DNA from: Thermoanaerobacterium thermosulfurigenes
GTDB taxonomy: Bacteria > Bacillota > Thermoanaerobacteria > Thermoanaerobacterales > Thermoanaerobacteraceae
Direction of reading: 5' to 3'
Length of the DNA stretch: 64,000 nucleotides
NCBI RefSeq assembly: GCF_051201035.1
Contig: NZ_JBPODR010000005.1
Span: 1-64,000 of the forward strand
A program made the translations under genes and the position numbers. This document shows positions 49,725 through 58,915 of the stretch, one piece after another. The notes under the pieces are model-generated. The model did not search any database. It was not told where the DNA came from and saw only the letters and a program-made list of their open reading frames with translations. The first letter of the stretch is position 1. Each line of letters opens with the position of its first letter.

Positions 49725-51479
49725 ATGAACGATAATTTAATTTTTTCACTTGACATAGGTACAAGAATTGTTGTAGGTATAGTAGGTGTACCAGAAAATG
49801 ATAGGCTAAAAGTCTTAGCTGTCGAACAAATGGAGCATACAGATAGAGTTATGTTTGACGGCCAAGTTCATGACATAGACAAGGTGGCATCTGTCGCAAC
49901 CAAGATAAAGGAAAAATTGGAAAAAAAGCTCGGAATAACGCTTAAAAACGTTAGCCTTGCTGCCGCCGGAAGATCTCTTAAAACCAAAATGGTAAGAGTC
50001 GAAAAAAACATTGAGGAAAACTACATAATAAAAGACAGCGACATAGATAACCTGGTACTGTATGCATTGAACACAGCAAAAGAAGAAATATCCCGAGAAA
50101 GCCACACTTTAAAGTACCACATGGTGGGATACTCCATAAAAAGCTTTTACTTAGACGGCCTGCCTATAACTAATCTTAAAGACCATACAGGCAAGGAAAT
50201 CTCTGTAGAGATAATAGCCACATTCTTGCCGTATGATGTAGTAGAAAGCTTATACTCCGTAGCAAAAAAAGCAGGGTTAGAAGTATCATACCTTACATTG
50301 GAGCCAATTGCAGCAATCGGCGTTGCAATAATGCCACAAATTAGAATGCTTAACATAGCGCTTGTAGATATTGGAGCAGGTACATCTGACATAGCCATTT
50401 CAAAAGACGGAAATATCATATCATACTCAATGGTTCCATTTGCAGGTGATGAAGTAACTGAAACCATACAGCAGCATTACCTTACTGATTTTAATACAGC
50501 AGAAAAAATCAAAACTACATCTAAAAAAGATATAAAATTCAAAGACGTTATAGGACTCCAGCATCAAATATCTCGCTTAGACGTTTTAGACTTAATATCG
50601 CCTGTTGTCAAAAATCTCGCGAAGAAGATCTGCGATGAAATAGTAAAGTACAATGGAAAAAGTCCATCTGCTGTATTTTTAGTTGGAGGCAGCAGCAACC
50701 TGCCAGGCATAGCAGAGGAAATAGCAAAAAATCTATCTATACCGATAGAAAGAGTTTCAGTAAGAGATGCCAGCACTATTGCCGTCGTAGATTATAAGTG
50801 CAAAAAATTAAAAGGTCCAGAGTACATAACACCTATAGGCATCGCATACTCCACCATGAGAGACAGAAAAAAAGATTTCATAACAATTTATTTCAATGAC
50901 GAAAAATTAGAATTATTAAACCTGAAAGAAATGACAATAATGGACGTACTTTTAAAAACCAACTTTGATTCAAAAAGATTAATCGCAAAGCCAGGTAAAA
51001 ATTTGTCATTTTCCCTTAACGGTGAAAATATAATCATAAAAGGTCAAATAGGAACACCAGCTAAAATTTTAAAAAATGGCAAAGTCGCAAATCTTAAATC
51101 TAAAGTAGAAAATGGAGACAAAATAGTGGTCGAAAGTGGCATAAATGGAAGTGATGCATCTATCTCGATTCGAGAAATAAAAGAAAAATACAACGCATCT
51201 AAAGTCACTGTTAATAATTTAATTGTAGATGACGATTATATGATAAAAGATGGAGACACAATTAAAACAATCATTGATGAAGAAGATTGCTTTTACGTAT
51301 ACATAAATGGCGATAAAAAAATTCTCACAGGTAAACAACAGTATATATTTGTGGATATATTTAACACTGTAGACTTCGACATACCTAAAAATAAAATTCC
51401 TGAGATGACCTTAAACGGCAAAAAAGCATCGTATACGGACATCTTAAAAAAAGGAGACAAAATAGAAATACTTGTTTGA
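49725..51479 (+). CDS. FtsA/PilM-like actin-fold ATPase with long C-terminal extension
   Basis: A 584-residue protein. Residues 1-380 form an FtsA-like actin fold: phosphate-1 FSLDIGTRIVVGIVG, an SHS2/1C-like insert, phosphate-2 ALVDIGAGTSDIAIS and adenosine loop VFLVGGSSNLPGIAEEIA. Canonical FtsA ends near 420 with an amphipathic membrane helix. Here about 200 extra residues follow, arranged as two or three beta-grasp/SLBB-like units, each ending in a Gly-Asp-Lys-Ile-type turn (VENGDKIVVES, IKDGDTIKTII, LKKGDKIEILV). No ftsZ or pilus gene is adjacent. It has GGGGGAA before the ATG and stands as its own unit. Function unknown; a scaffold role is plausible. Confidence 0.82.
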   Translation: MNDNLIFSLDIGTRIVVGIVGVPENDRLKVLAVEQMEHTDRVMFDGQVHDIDKVASVATKIKEKLEKKLGITLKNVSLAAAGRSLKTKMVRVEKNIEENYIIKDSDIDNLVLYALNTAKEEISRESHTLKYHMVGYSIKSFYLDGLPITNLKDHTGKEISVEIIATFLPYDVVESLYSVAKKAGLEVSYLTLEPIAAIGVAIMPQIRMLNIALVDIGAGTSDIAISKDGNIISYSMVPFAGDEVTETIQQHYLTDFNTAEKIKTTSKKDIKFKDVIGLQHQISRLDVLDLISPVVKNLAKKICDEIVKYNGKSPSAVFLVGGSSNLPGIAEEIAKNLSIPIERVSVRDASTIAVVDYKCKKLKGPEYITPIGIAYSTMRDRKKDFITIYFNDEKLELLNLKEMTIMDVLLKTNFDSKRLIAKPGKNLSFSLNGENIIIKGQIGTPAKILKNGKVANLKSKVENGDKIVVESGINGSDASISIREIKEKYNASKVTVNNLIVDDDYMIKDGDTIKTIIDEEDCFYVYINGDKKILTGKQQYIFVDIFNTVDFDIPKNKIPEMTLNGKKASYTDILKKGDKIEILV

Positions 51480-51481
51480 TG

Positions 51482-51505
51482 ATAAGGGCCAAATTAGGCC
51501 CTTAT
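51482..51505. terminator. Terminator-like hairpin between convergent genes
   Basis: ATAAGGGCC / GGCCCTTAT with a six-base loop. The U tract is poor on both sides, so it may be weak. Confidence 0.55.
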
Positions 51506-51521
51506 ATTACAATAAGCGTCA

Positions 51522-52505
51522 CTATACACTTTGTGAAAAGATATTTTTGTTTGTTGAATTTGACCATTTGCCACACCTGTCTCCCCAACGTGATACGACT
51601 TCTTCGTCTTTTATAAACTCAACAACTTCACAATTGTTTGAACAGCCAGAACATATAAACCCCTGTGCTTTATAATCAATATCGGCAATTTCAAATCCAT
51701 TAAACTGTGTATATCCTTTTTTCTTTACAGCTTCTTTAGCAAGTATTGCAGCACCTATTGCACCCATCACTCCATAATATTTTGGTACGAATACTTCCAT
51801 CCCTAAAGCTTTTTCAAAGGCAGCCTTTATGCCTTTGTTGGCCGCTACACCTCCCTGAAATACTATAGGTTCTCTTATATCCTTCCCTTTCCCTACATTG
51901 TTTAAATAATTTCTAACTAATGCTTCGCATAAACCGTTTATTATATCGTTAAGAGGATATCCCATCTGTTGCTTATGTATCATGTCAGACTCGGCAAACA
52001 CACCACATCTGCCTGCTATCCTTACAGGATTTTTTGACTCCAACGCCAAATCCCCAAATCTCTCTATTGGTATGTTAAGCCTATACGCCTGTTGATCCAG
52101 AAACGAACCTGTTCCTGCAGCGCAAACAGTATTCATGGCAAAGTCAACTACAATCCCATCCCTTAAAATGATTATCTTGGAATCTTGACCGCCTATCTCA
52201 AAAATCGTATGGACATCAGGTATCAAGCTGGACGACGCAATTGCATGTGCAGTAATTTCATTTTTGACGATATCTGCACCTACCATGAGACCTGTCAATT
52301 GCCTTCCACTTCCAGTCGTGCCGACTCCTTTTACATTTACATCGCCATTAAGTCTGTCTCTAAGTTCCATCAAAGCATTTTGAACAGCTTTAATTGGCTG
52401 TCCTTGTGTCCTCATATAAACATAATCAATAACCTCATTGTTTTCATCTATCAAAGCCACATCTGTGCTGACAGATCCAACATCAATCCCAATATATGCA
52501 TCCAT
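51522..52505 (-). CDS. 2-hydroxyacyl-CoA dehydratase activase (HgdC/BadF family)
   Basis: A 327-residue ASKHA ATPase that injects a high-energy electron into 2-hydroxyacyl-CoA dehydratases or related reductases. Motifs are YIGIDVGSVSTDVALID, EIGGQDSKIIIL, NTVCAAGTGSFLDQQ and AGRCGVFAESDMIHKQQ. The two cysteines are those that bridge the dimer through one 4Fe-4S cluster. The C-terminus adds CSGCSNNCEVVEF and GDRCGKW, a cysteine motif known mainly from the long activase-dehydratase fusion proteins. No dehydratase genes are adjacent. The ATG has AAAGGAGG. Confidence 0.9.
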   Translation of the reverse strand: MDAYIGIDVGSVSTDVALIDENNEVIDYVYMRTQGQPIKAVQNALMELRDRLNGDVNVKGVGTTGSGRQLTGLMVGADIVKNEITAHAIASSSLIPDVHTIFEIGGQDSKIIILRDGIVVDFAMNTVCAAGTGSFLDQQAYRLNIPIERFGDLALESKNPVRIAGRCGVFAESDMIHKQQMGYPLNDIINGLCEALVRNYLNNVGKGKDIREPIVFQGGVAANKGIKAAFEKALGMEVFVPKYYGVMGAIGAAILAKEAVKKKGYTQFNGFEIADIDYKAQGFICSGCSNNCEVVEFIKDEEVVSRWGDRCGKWSNSTNKNIFSQSV

Positions 52506-52634
52506 TCAAATTTCCTCCTTTGCAACAATTTACTTTGAATCCAAAATTACCCTGAACTTTTATATTTATTATCTACGCATAATTTGCAATTGTGGGCAAA
52601 AACTATTGTTAGTAAATCACTGGGGGCGATGGCT

Positions 52635-54155
52635 ATGAAAAAAAACTTATATATAATATTATTGACACTATCACTGTTAATAAACATTGTTTTAGGCATG
52701 TTACATAGTAAAAATGGAAATTCAGCGCTTATAATAATTTCCATGCTGACTCTTTTGCTTATAGGGTACATGCTTTACAAAAACAAAGTGTCTGAAATGA
52801 TGCCTGTAAACCTAAAAAATGAATTTCCACCCAAAGAAAAAGAATCCAGCAAAAAGGTCAATATTACATTCAGAGATGTTGCAGGACTTGATGAGGTTAT
52901 TGATGAGCTTAAAATCATCATTGATTTTATAAACAACACTGAAAAGTACGACAGGATGGGTGCTAAAATACCAAAGGGAATACTTTTTTACGGTCCGCCA
53001 GGTACAGGCAAAACCTTGCTGGCAACTGCTTTAGCAGGTGAAACAAATTCTACATTCATATCTGCATCAGGTTCAGAATTTGTTGAAAAATACGTGGGCG
53101 TTGGAGCCAGCCGCATAAGAGCATTATTTGCAAGAGCTAAAAAATCAACACCAAGCATTATCTTCATAGACGAGATCGATGCAGTTGGAAGTAAGCGAAA
53201 TAACGACAACAATTCTGAAAAAGATCAAACATTGAATCAGCTATTAGTTGAAATGGATGGGTTCAACAGCAATGACGGGATAATCGTAATAGGTGCTACA
53301 AACAGGCTGGATATGTTGGATGAAGCCCTTTTAAGGCCTGGAAGATTTGACAGAACTATTCACATAGGAAATCCAAACGTAAAAGCCAGATTGGAAATAC
53401 TGAAAGTACATACGAGAAATAAACCTTTAGACACTGACATATCGTTAGATGAAATTGCTAAAAAAACTCACGGCATGACAGGAGCACACTTATCGTCTAT
53501 ATGCAATGAAGCTGCCATTCTTGCTGTAATAAGGCACAAGCAGAGAATAGGAAGAGAAGAATTTGATGAAGCAATAGAGAGGGTCGTCGCAGGCCTTCAA
53601 AAGAAAAATCCAGAAGTATTGGAGAAAGAGCGCAAAATTGCGGCACACCATGAAGCAGGTCATGCCATAATCGGAAAAATATTAAACTCCAGCACAGTGG
53701 AGAAAATATCCATCGTACCACGAGGAGAAGCCTTAGGATACGTCTTGAACTTTCCAAAAGACGATGCTTTTTTGATGACAAAAACAGATTTAAAAAATAA
53801 GATAACAATGCTTTTAGGCGGTCGTGCCGCTGAGGAGATAATGTTTAATGAAGTATCAACTGGTGCAGAAAACGACCTAAAGGAAGCTACAAATATCTCA
53901 TATCAAATGGTTTGCAATTATGGCATGAGCGAATTAGGCCACAGAATATATGACATTAGAATGACAAAAACAACAGATAAAATTGACGCTGAAGTAAATA
54001 AAATAATCAATAACTGCTACACTAATGCAAAGAAAATCCTCTTAGAGAAAAAAGACAAGATAATCTTAATAGCAGAAAGATTATTGTCTAACGAGACGAT
54101 AACGAAGGAAGAAATCGACGAATTGATGAAAGACGAAAAACAAATGTGCATATAA
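52635..54155 (+). CDS. FtsH-type membrane AAA metalloprotease with reduced outer loop
   Basis: A 506-residue FtsH paralogue. Two N-terminal transmembrane helices are joined by only about ten residues (HSKNGNSAL), whereas FtsH normally has a loop of about 70 that forms an extracytoplasmic domain. The cytosolic part is complete: Walker A GPPGTGKTLLATALAGE, Walker B IIFIDEIDAVGSKR, second region of homology ATNRLDMLDEALLRPGRFDR, zinc motif HHEAGHAI and the third ligand in STGAENDLKEAT. It is shorter than housekeeping FtsH (about 600-650). The ATG at 52635 with GGGGGCGATG is chosen. It is monocistronic with a terminator. Confidence 0.92.
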   Translation: MKKNLYIILLTLSLLINIVLGMLHSKNGNSALIIISMLTLLLIGYMLYKNKVSEMMPVNLKNEFPPKEKESSKKVNITFRDVAGLDEVIDELKIIIDFINNTEKYDRMGAKIPKGILFYGPPGTGKTLLATALAGETNSTFISASGSEFVEKYVGVGASRIRALFARAKKSTPSIIFIDEIDAVGSKRNNDNNSEKDQTLNQLLVEMDGFNSNDGIIVIGATNRLDMLDEALLRPGRFDRTIHIGNPNVKARLEILKVHTRNKPLDTDISLDEIAKKTHGMTGAHLSSICNEAAILAVIRHKQRIGREEFDEAIERVVAGLQKKNPEVLEKERKIAAHHEAGHAIIGKILNSSTVEKISIVPRGEALGYVLNFPKDDAFLMTKTDLKNKITMLLGGRAAEEIMFNEVSTGAENDLKEATNISYQMVCNYGMSELGHRIYDIRMTKTTDKIDAEVNKIINNCYTNAKKILLEKKDKIILIAERLLSNETITKEEIDELMKDEKQMCI

Positions 54156-54182
54156 AATAGGCCTTCTTTAGAGGCCTATTTT
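54154..54182. terminator. Bidirectional terminator
   Basis: AAAATAGGCCT / AGGCCTATTTT with a seven-base loop. It overlaps the 3' ends of both convergent genes. Confidence 0.88.
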
Positions 54183-54848
54183 ACTGTCTTTTTTCCCTTT
54201 TAATAGAAAAGATACAAATCCAATTATAATGTATGTAATGATTGAATTCCTGAAAGTCAAATACGATATGTCACTGAAAAAACCTTCTGGAAGCATCTGA
54301 ATTAACCTATCTCGAGTTACATCTAATTGCCATAAATTATTGTCAAAAAAAATGTGGTGAAAATATATAAACCATCTGTTAAAATCTAATGAAACTATGG
54401 CTCCTGTAACGAGTAAAAACAATATCACAAAAAGCATACCTCGGTATATATGATAAAAAACATCCTCTTTTCTAAAATACAGAAACAAAAAAGCCAAAAT
54501 ATAAATAAGTATCATTAAGTTTCTAATCAAAAGGCCATTCTCAAAAAGCTTTCTGACATCTCTCATATGTTCCAATTCCCTATCATTAAAAACCTTCTGA
54601 TTTTGTCCATCTATTACAGCGTCTATTTGAAGGCTTTCAGATTTCCCATAAAGATAATCTTGAATTCTTAATGCAACTTTGCTTAATTGCGATTTATCCA
54701 TACCTGTAACGTACTTAACACCGTATTTGTCAAATTCATTTATATAGAAATTTAAATTAAACGCCAAGTACTGCAAATTCGAAAGTAAGACAACCAAAAA
54801 TAAAAGCACAGTCATAATTATAGATACAGTTTTATTTGTAACTTTCAT
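54168..54848 (-). CDS. TIGR01906/DUF1461-family integral membrane protein
   Basis: A 226-residue protein with an N-terminal helix, an outer domain of about 90 residues (YVTGMDKSQLSKVALRIQDYL; FNDRELEHMRDVRKLF) and three to four C-terminal helices. Conserved in the family is the FHHIFFDNNLWQLD segment. DUF1461 function is unknown; some members affect lipoprotein or membrane modification. It starts three bases after the preceding gene's stop with GAAGGATTG as ribosome site, so it is the last member of the Hsp70-containing operon. Confidence 0.85.
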   Translation of the reverse strand: MKVTNKTVSIIMTVLLFLVVLLSNLQYLAFNLNFYINEFDKYGVKYVTGMDKSQLSKVALRIQDYLYGKSESLQIDAVIDGQNQKVFNDRELEHMRDVRKLFENGLLIRNLMILIYILAFLFLYFRKEDVFYHIYRGMLFVILFLLVTGAIVSLDFNRWFIYFHHIFFDNNLWQLDVTRDRLIQMLPEGFFSDISYLTFRNSIITYIIIGFVSFLLKGKKDSKIGL

Positions 54849-54851
54849 TCA

Positions 54852-56342
54852 CTACAATCCTTCCTTGACGTTTTTTAAAAGAGCTTCATACAAAAGCTTG
54901 CTGTTTTTCATGTCCTTGTACAACTTTATCCTTTTGTCGACACTTTCCATTATGGCAGCCTTAACATTTGACGTCGTCTCAAACTCCAAAGAGCTTTTTA
55001 AATAGTTTAAAAACTCATTTTCAAAATTCCCAGGAACAGGTATAATTCCTAAAAGTCGCCTCATTCGTACCTTTCTGTAATCAGGATTCATGAACTTTAT
55101 TATATCATCTATCATGGAAACAAGGTTATTTATTTCGTCTTCAACAATGCTTCCATCTATTATATCGCCTGTGATGTCGTCAAATTCGTCGCTGTCATCA
55201 TTCATCAGATTTTCGTACTCAGCTAAAATTTCTATATCATTCAGTATATCTTCATCTATCAATGTATCTATCTCATTTTCAAGATAATTCACATCACTTA
55301 ACAATCTATTGTAATTGTAAAGCTCAAAATACCAATTAGAAATATCTTCGTTCAACATCTTTAAAAAGTCTTTGACTTTCTTCTTTGTATATCTTTCCTC
55401 GTATATACTGCTGTAAATGTCAAAAAAGATTTTTATTTTAGGTTCCTCATGCATAATATCTTCTATCTTTTTGTCTGATTTATAAAATATTAAAAGTCTA
55501 TTTACGATCCTTATGAGCGAATAAACTATTTCTCTTACATCCTGTATCTTGCTTAAAAGCAAGATTGTATCTTTTAAATACATCTCCAAATCATCTTTTG
55601 CAGCATTCTTTAAGTCCAATGTCTGAAGCTCATCTATCTTGTTGGCTATCTCTGCAAATTTATCCCCATAACCTTCTACCAATTTTCCATAAAAATTTTC
55701 CTCTATCTCAAAAATGCTCTCTAAAAGTTTCTCGTAGCCAGTGTATTCATGGATCAAACCACTTTTCATGTAATCAAAAAACCTCTTTCTGGAAAGGGCA
55801 AAAGGTATAGCTGATATGACTTCCTGAATCCTCTCAAATTTCTCATCTTCATTTTCAAATACAAACTCCTTAATTTTATCGTAAAACTCATCAATGCTTA
55901 TATTAATTTCATTCTGATTAAAAATCTTTAATTTATCATTAAACACATCACTGCAATACCTTGCTTCCACAAAATACCCAAATAGCACTTCAAGATCTGC
56001 TTCTAACTTATCTTTTTCTTCTTGAAGCGTTTTTATGATGTTATCCTTAATTTTCATGTCTATCTGCCTATAGTGCCTGATCCTACTGACAACATCTCTG
56101 TAACTTTCAACAGTAACGTACAGTTGGTTATCTACACTTTTTATAAACTTTAAAACACCACTTCTCTTTAAAATGATGTCATATAGATATACAGATTCAT
56201 ATATAAGTTCTAAGACGCAAATTGTCATGATTATGCTTTTTTGTCTTTTAAATACTTCTTTAAGAGCTCTCGAAATATTAGTTTCATCATTGTTGTCTTC
56301 AATTAGTATCTTTTTAAGTTTTTGAATCTCATCATGATGCAT
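54852..56342 (-). CDS. Large helical protein of unknown function in the Hsp70 operon
   Basis: A 496-residue protein, not recognised. It appears entirely alpha-helical, soluble and charged. There is no signal peptide or convincing transmembrane helix, and it has a highly acidic stretch around residues 370-400 (YENLMNDDSDEFDDITGD). Repeated segments such as IVYSLIRIVNRLLIFYKS and ISNWYFELYNYNRLLSDVNYL suggest helical bundles or a coiled-coil scaffold. The ATG with GAGGTG is chosen. It begins 15 bases after the coiled-coil gene's stop. No catalytic motif is seen. Confidence 0.72.
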   Translation of the reverse strand: MHHDEIQKLKKILIEDNNDETNISRALKEVFKRQKSIIMTICVLELIYESVYLYDIILKRSGVLKFIKSVDNQLYVTVESYRDVVSRIRHYRQIDMKIKDNIIKTLQEEKDKLEADLEVLFGYFVEARYCSDVFNDKLKIFNQNEINISIDEFYDKIKEFVFENEDEKFERIQEVISAIPFALSRKRFFDYMKSGLIHEYTGYEKLLESIFEIEENFYGKLVEGYGDKFAEIANKIDELQTLDLKNAAKDDLEMYLKDTILLLSKIQDVREIVYSLIRIVNRLLIFYKSDKKIEDIMHEEPKIKIFFDIYSSIYEERYTKKKVKDFLKMLNEDISNWYFELYNYNRLLSDVNYLENEIDTLIDEDILNDIEILAEYENLMNDDSDEFDDITGDIIDGSIVEDEINNLVSMIDDIIKFMNPDYRKVRMRRLLGIIPVPGNFENEFLNYLKSSLEFETTSNVKAAIMESVDKRIKLYKDMKNSKLLYEALLKNVKEGL

Positions 56343-56357
56343 TGTTACACCTCGCAA

Positions 56358-57338
56358 TTATGAATTTTTAAGCATTTTTGATAGATCGTCCAACAAAGAG
56401 TAATCATCGTCTTCTAAACTTACTGCCGATTGCAAGTGAGCGGTTCCTACATAGTTAGATGCAATCTTCTTCTCAATATTAAATATCAGATCCTTGATTT
56501 CAGAAAAATTTTTCTTTATTTCCTGATTGTCTTGTTGTAAATCCACCAATATTTTATTTAAAGAAACCTTTAAATTTTCACTTTTCTTCTCCTTAGCCAT
56601 GCTTTCATTTATGAGTTTTACTACGTGTTTGTCGAATTCTACCCCTATATGCTCCAGAATCATTTCCAAACGTCTTTTTTCTTGTCTTAAATCCTCCAAT
56701 CTTTTGTTTAAAGATGCTATTTCCTTGTCCTTATTTTCCAACGCCTTTTTTAAATTGTCCACCTCAATTATATTCTTTTTTTCTTCTTTTATCAATTTGT
56801 CCTGCAATTTTTCTACTTCTCTTTCAAGCTTTTTGACCTTCTTGAGTAAGTCTACGCTATCTTTTTGATTCATTATTCTATCATCGTCTTCTACCAATTT
56901 TTCATCAGCCACATCCACATTTAGCTCCATGGCTTTATTAATTATATCACCAAGTTCCTGCCTATTGTCAATAAGAAGCGCAGAAACGACATTTTCACGT
57001 CCATAATTGCGGCATAACTCAACGATGTTTTCTTCCATTTCGTCAACATCCATCTGGCTTATCTTCTCATAAAGATCTTTTTTTAGAACCTTCCATGTAT
57101 CTATTAAATCAGCATAGTCAAAATTTCCTTTTAATATTTCTTGCCTTAGTATAGGAACGATTTTTGATGGAGGGCTGGATTTTTCGTTTAGTCTAAATCC
57201 GGCAAGCTTCTTCTGGAGATTTTTGTCCTTATTAAAAGGTCTTATCAATACGCTGTATGGTAAAGAATACAAAAATATATCTAAACATTTGGCAATATCT
57301 ATTCCATTTTTGTCTAACAAGACACATCTTCCCTTCAT
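56358..57338 (-). CDS. Coiled-coil protein of unknown function in the Hsp70 operon
   Basis: A 326-residue protein. Residues 1-140 are globular (MKGRCVLLDKNGIDIAKCLD...). Residues about 165-260 form a continuous coiled coil with heptad leucines (VKKLEREVEKLQDKLIKEE, LNKRLEDLRQEKRRLEMI). A helical tail ends LLDDLSKMLKNS. Its ATG overlaps the stop of the HEAT-repeat gene as ATGA, a sign of coupled translation. The ribosome site is weak, consistent with re-initiation. No domain family is recognised. A role as oligomerising adaptor is inference. Confidence 0.75.
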   Translation of the reverse strand: MKGRCVLLDKNGIDIAKCLDIFLYSLPYSVLIRPFNKDKNLQKKLAGFRLNEKSSPPSKIVPILRQEILKGNFDYADLIDTWKVLKKDLYEKISQMDVDEMEENIVELCRNYGRENVVSALLIDNRQELGDIINKAMELNVDVADEKLVEDDDRIMNQKDSVDLLKKVKKLEREVEKLQDKLIKEEKKNIIEVDNLKKALENKDKEIASLNKRLEDLRQEKRRLEMILEHIGVEFDKHVVKLINESMAKEKKSENLKVSLNKILVDLQQDNQEIKKNFSEIKDLIFNIEKKIASNYVGTAHLQSAVSLEDDDYSLLDDLSKMLKNS

Positions 57339-58915
57339 GCTTTTATAAGTTTATCTTTTCCTTTGTAATTCCTCTCAATAATCTTTTGTGCAAGGTATCT
57401 GATTCTGGTGCTATCGTTAAACGACGCATCAATAAAAATCCTCTCATTTATGATATTGCTTAATAAACCTGTGTTCTTGCCTAAAATTTTGTAAATAGTG
57501 TATTGAATCTCTTCTTTCTTTGTTGTCTTAAGTTTTAAAATCAACTCTTCAGCCATGCTGTCATCAATGTTGGTGTCTAAAATCCTTAATGCGTTTAAGC
57601 ATGCAAAGCCGTCATTATTTCTTATTAAGTATCTGACGCCATTGGTTATTTCCTTGCTTATCTTGCTGTCTTTAAATCCTTTAAGCCTTTTAAGCTCTTT
57701 GATTGCACATGATATGTCGCTGTAAGAATTATTTGGAGATATCAAATACTCAAATAAGCCTCCTAAGTATTTTATCTCACCTAACTGCACTAATGCAGAC
57801 ATAGTATTTATTCTAAGTTCCTTATCATTCATATACTTTTTGATTATGTCTTTTGCCTCAAAAGCTTCTAAATTTGCCAGTGACGTTATGATACAAGCCT
57901 TAACATCATTTTTGAAATTCTCATTCTCCAGCATATTCATCAAATATTTTACAGCCTTTTTGTCCTTTGTATATCCTAAACCTATGATGATGTTCATTTT
58001 ATCTTCTATCAAAGGAGATTCCAGCGCTTCAATAAGCTTATCTGTTGCATTTTCAATCCTCATCTTCCCTAATGTTATAGCGGCTTTTTGATTGTACTCA
58101 TCATTGTAAAGCATCTTCGACAAGCTTTCTATCGCCATCTCCTTTGAACGAGATATAACATTTGAATAGACTGTATTGAGGCTTTTATTCTCGTTGTTCA
58201 TGTAGCACTTCAAAATTTCAGACAGTGCATCTTCTCCAAATCGTGAAAGCCTATCTATAAGTCTAAATGCCACATTTCTTTCATTCACACTGAACCCATT
58301 GAATTTATTCACCATGTTTAAAATAGGTCTTACACATCTTTCGTCGTCACCAATGTCCAAAAGACATTCCGCAGCTTCGATTTTTAAACTTTCATTGTCA
58401 AACAAAAGCAAAAGCGTATCAAAAGCAGACTTTTCCTTAATAGTCCTTATGACTTCTATTGCTATTTTCATCTGAAGATCCCATGACCAACTCTTTAGCA
58501 CACTGATAAGAGCATCTCTCCCTGCCTTGCTTAAATTGCACACCGATACTAAGACCCTCAATATAGATTGGTAAATATTCCTATCACTTAAATTCAGTGC
58601 TTTCGTGCAGTATAAAAACATTTCAATAGGATTCTGCCCTTCCTCTAATATGCTTTTAAATAAATCTATGATTTCAACTTCTATTAAATTCACACCTTTT
58701 TCGCTTGTTGAACCTAATTTAAGCGTTTTTTCATAGATAAGCCGTGCATTTACATCAGATATATAGTATTCAAAAACCTGTTCTTTAGCTGATTCCACTT
58801 TTTCAGCATTTGCAGCAGCTCCTAAATATCCTTTACCTTCTTTGATTTCTTCATTGTGTATATTAAAAAACAAATCTCTGTTTTCTTGAAGCAAAGCTCT
58901 CCAATTAACAGCCAT
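57335..58915 (-). CDS. HEAT/armadillo-repeat protein in the Hsp70 operon
   Basis: A 526-residue alpha-solenoid. Several HEAT-type repeats are readable in residues 180-430: FDTLLLLFDNESLKIEAAEC, AIESLSKMLYNDEYNQKAAI, ATDKLIEALESPLIEDKMNI, AVKYLMNMLENENFKNDVKA and AKDIIKKYMNDKELRINTM. The start overlaps the Hsp70 gene by 11 bases; of two adjacent ATGs the second is best spaced from GAGGTG. Armadillo/HEAT proteins serve as nucleotide-exchange factors for Hsp70 in eukaryotes (Fes1, HspBP1, Sil1), so a co-chaperone role is a reasonable hypothesis. No lyase-type PBS active residues are evident. Confidence 0.85.
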   Translation of the reverse strand: MAVNWRALLQENRDLFFNIHNEEIKEGKGYLGAAANAEKVESAKEQVFEYYISDVNARLIYEKTLKLGSTSEKGVNLIEVEIIDLFKSILEEGQNPIEMFLYCTKALNLSDRNIYQSILRVLVSVCNLSKAGRDALISVLKSWSWDLQMKIAIEVIRTIKEKSAFDTLLLLFDNESLKIEAAECLLDIGDDERCVRPILNMVNKFNGFSVNERNVAFRLIDRLSRFGEDALSEILKCYMNNENKSLNTVYSNVISRSKEMAIESLSKMLYNDEYNQKAAITLGKMRIENATDKLIEALESPLIEDKMNIIIGLGYTKDKKAVKYLMNMLENENFKNDVKACIITSLANLEAFEAKDIIKKYMNDKELRINTMSALVQLGEIKYLGGLFEYLISPNNSYSDISCAIKELKRLKGFKDSKISKEITNGVRYLIRNNDGFACLNALRILDTNIDDSMAEELILKLKTTKKEEIQYTIYKILGKNTGLLSNIINERIFIDASFNDSTRIRYLAQKIIERNYKGKDKLIKA

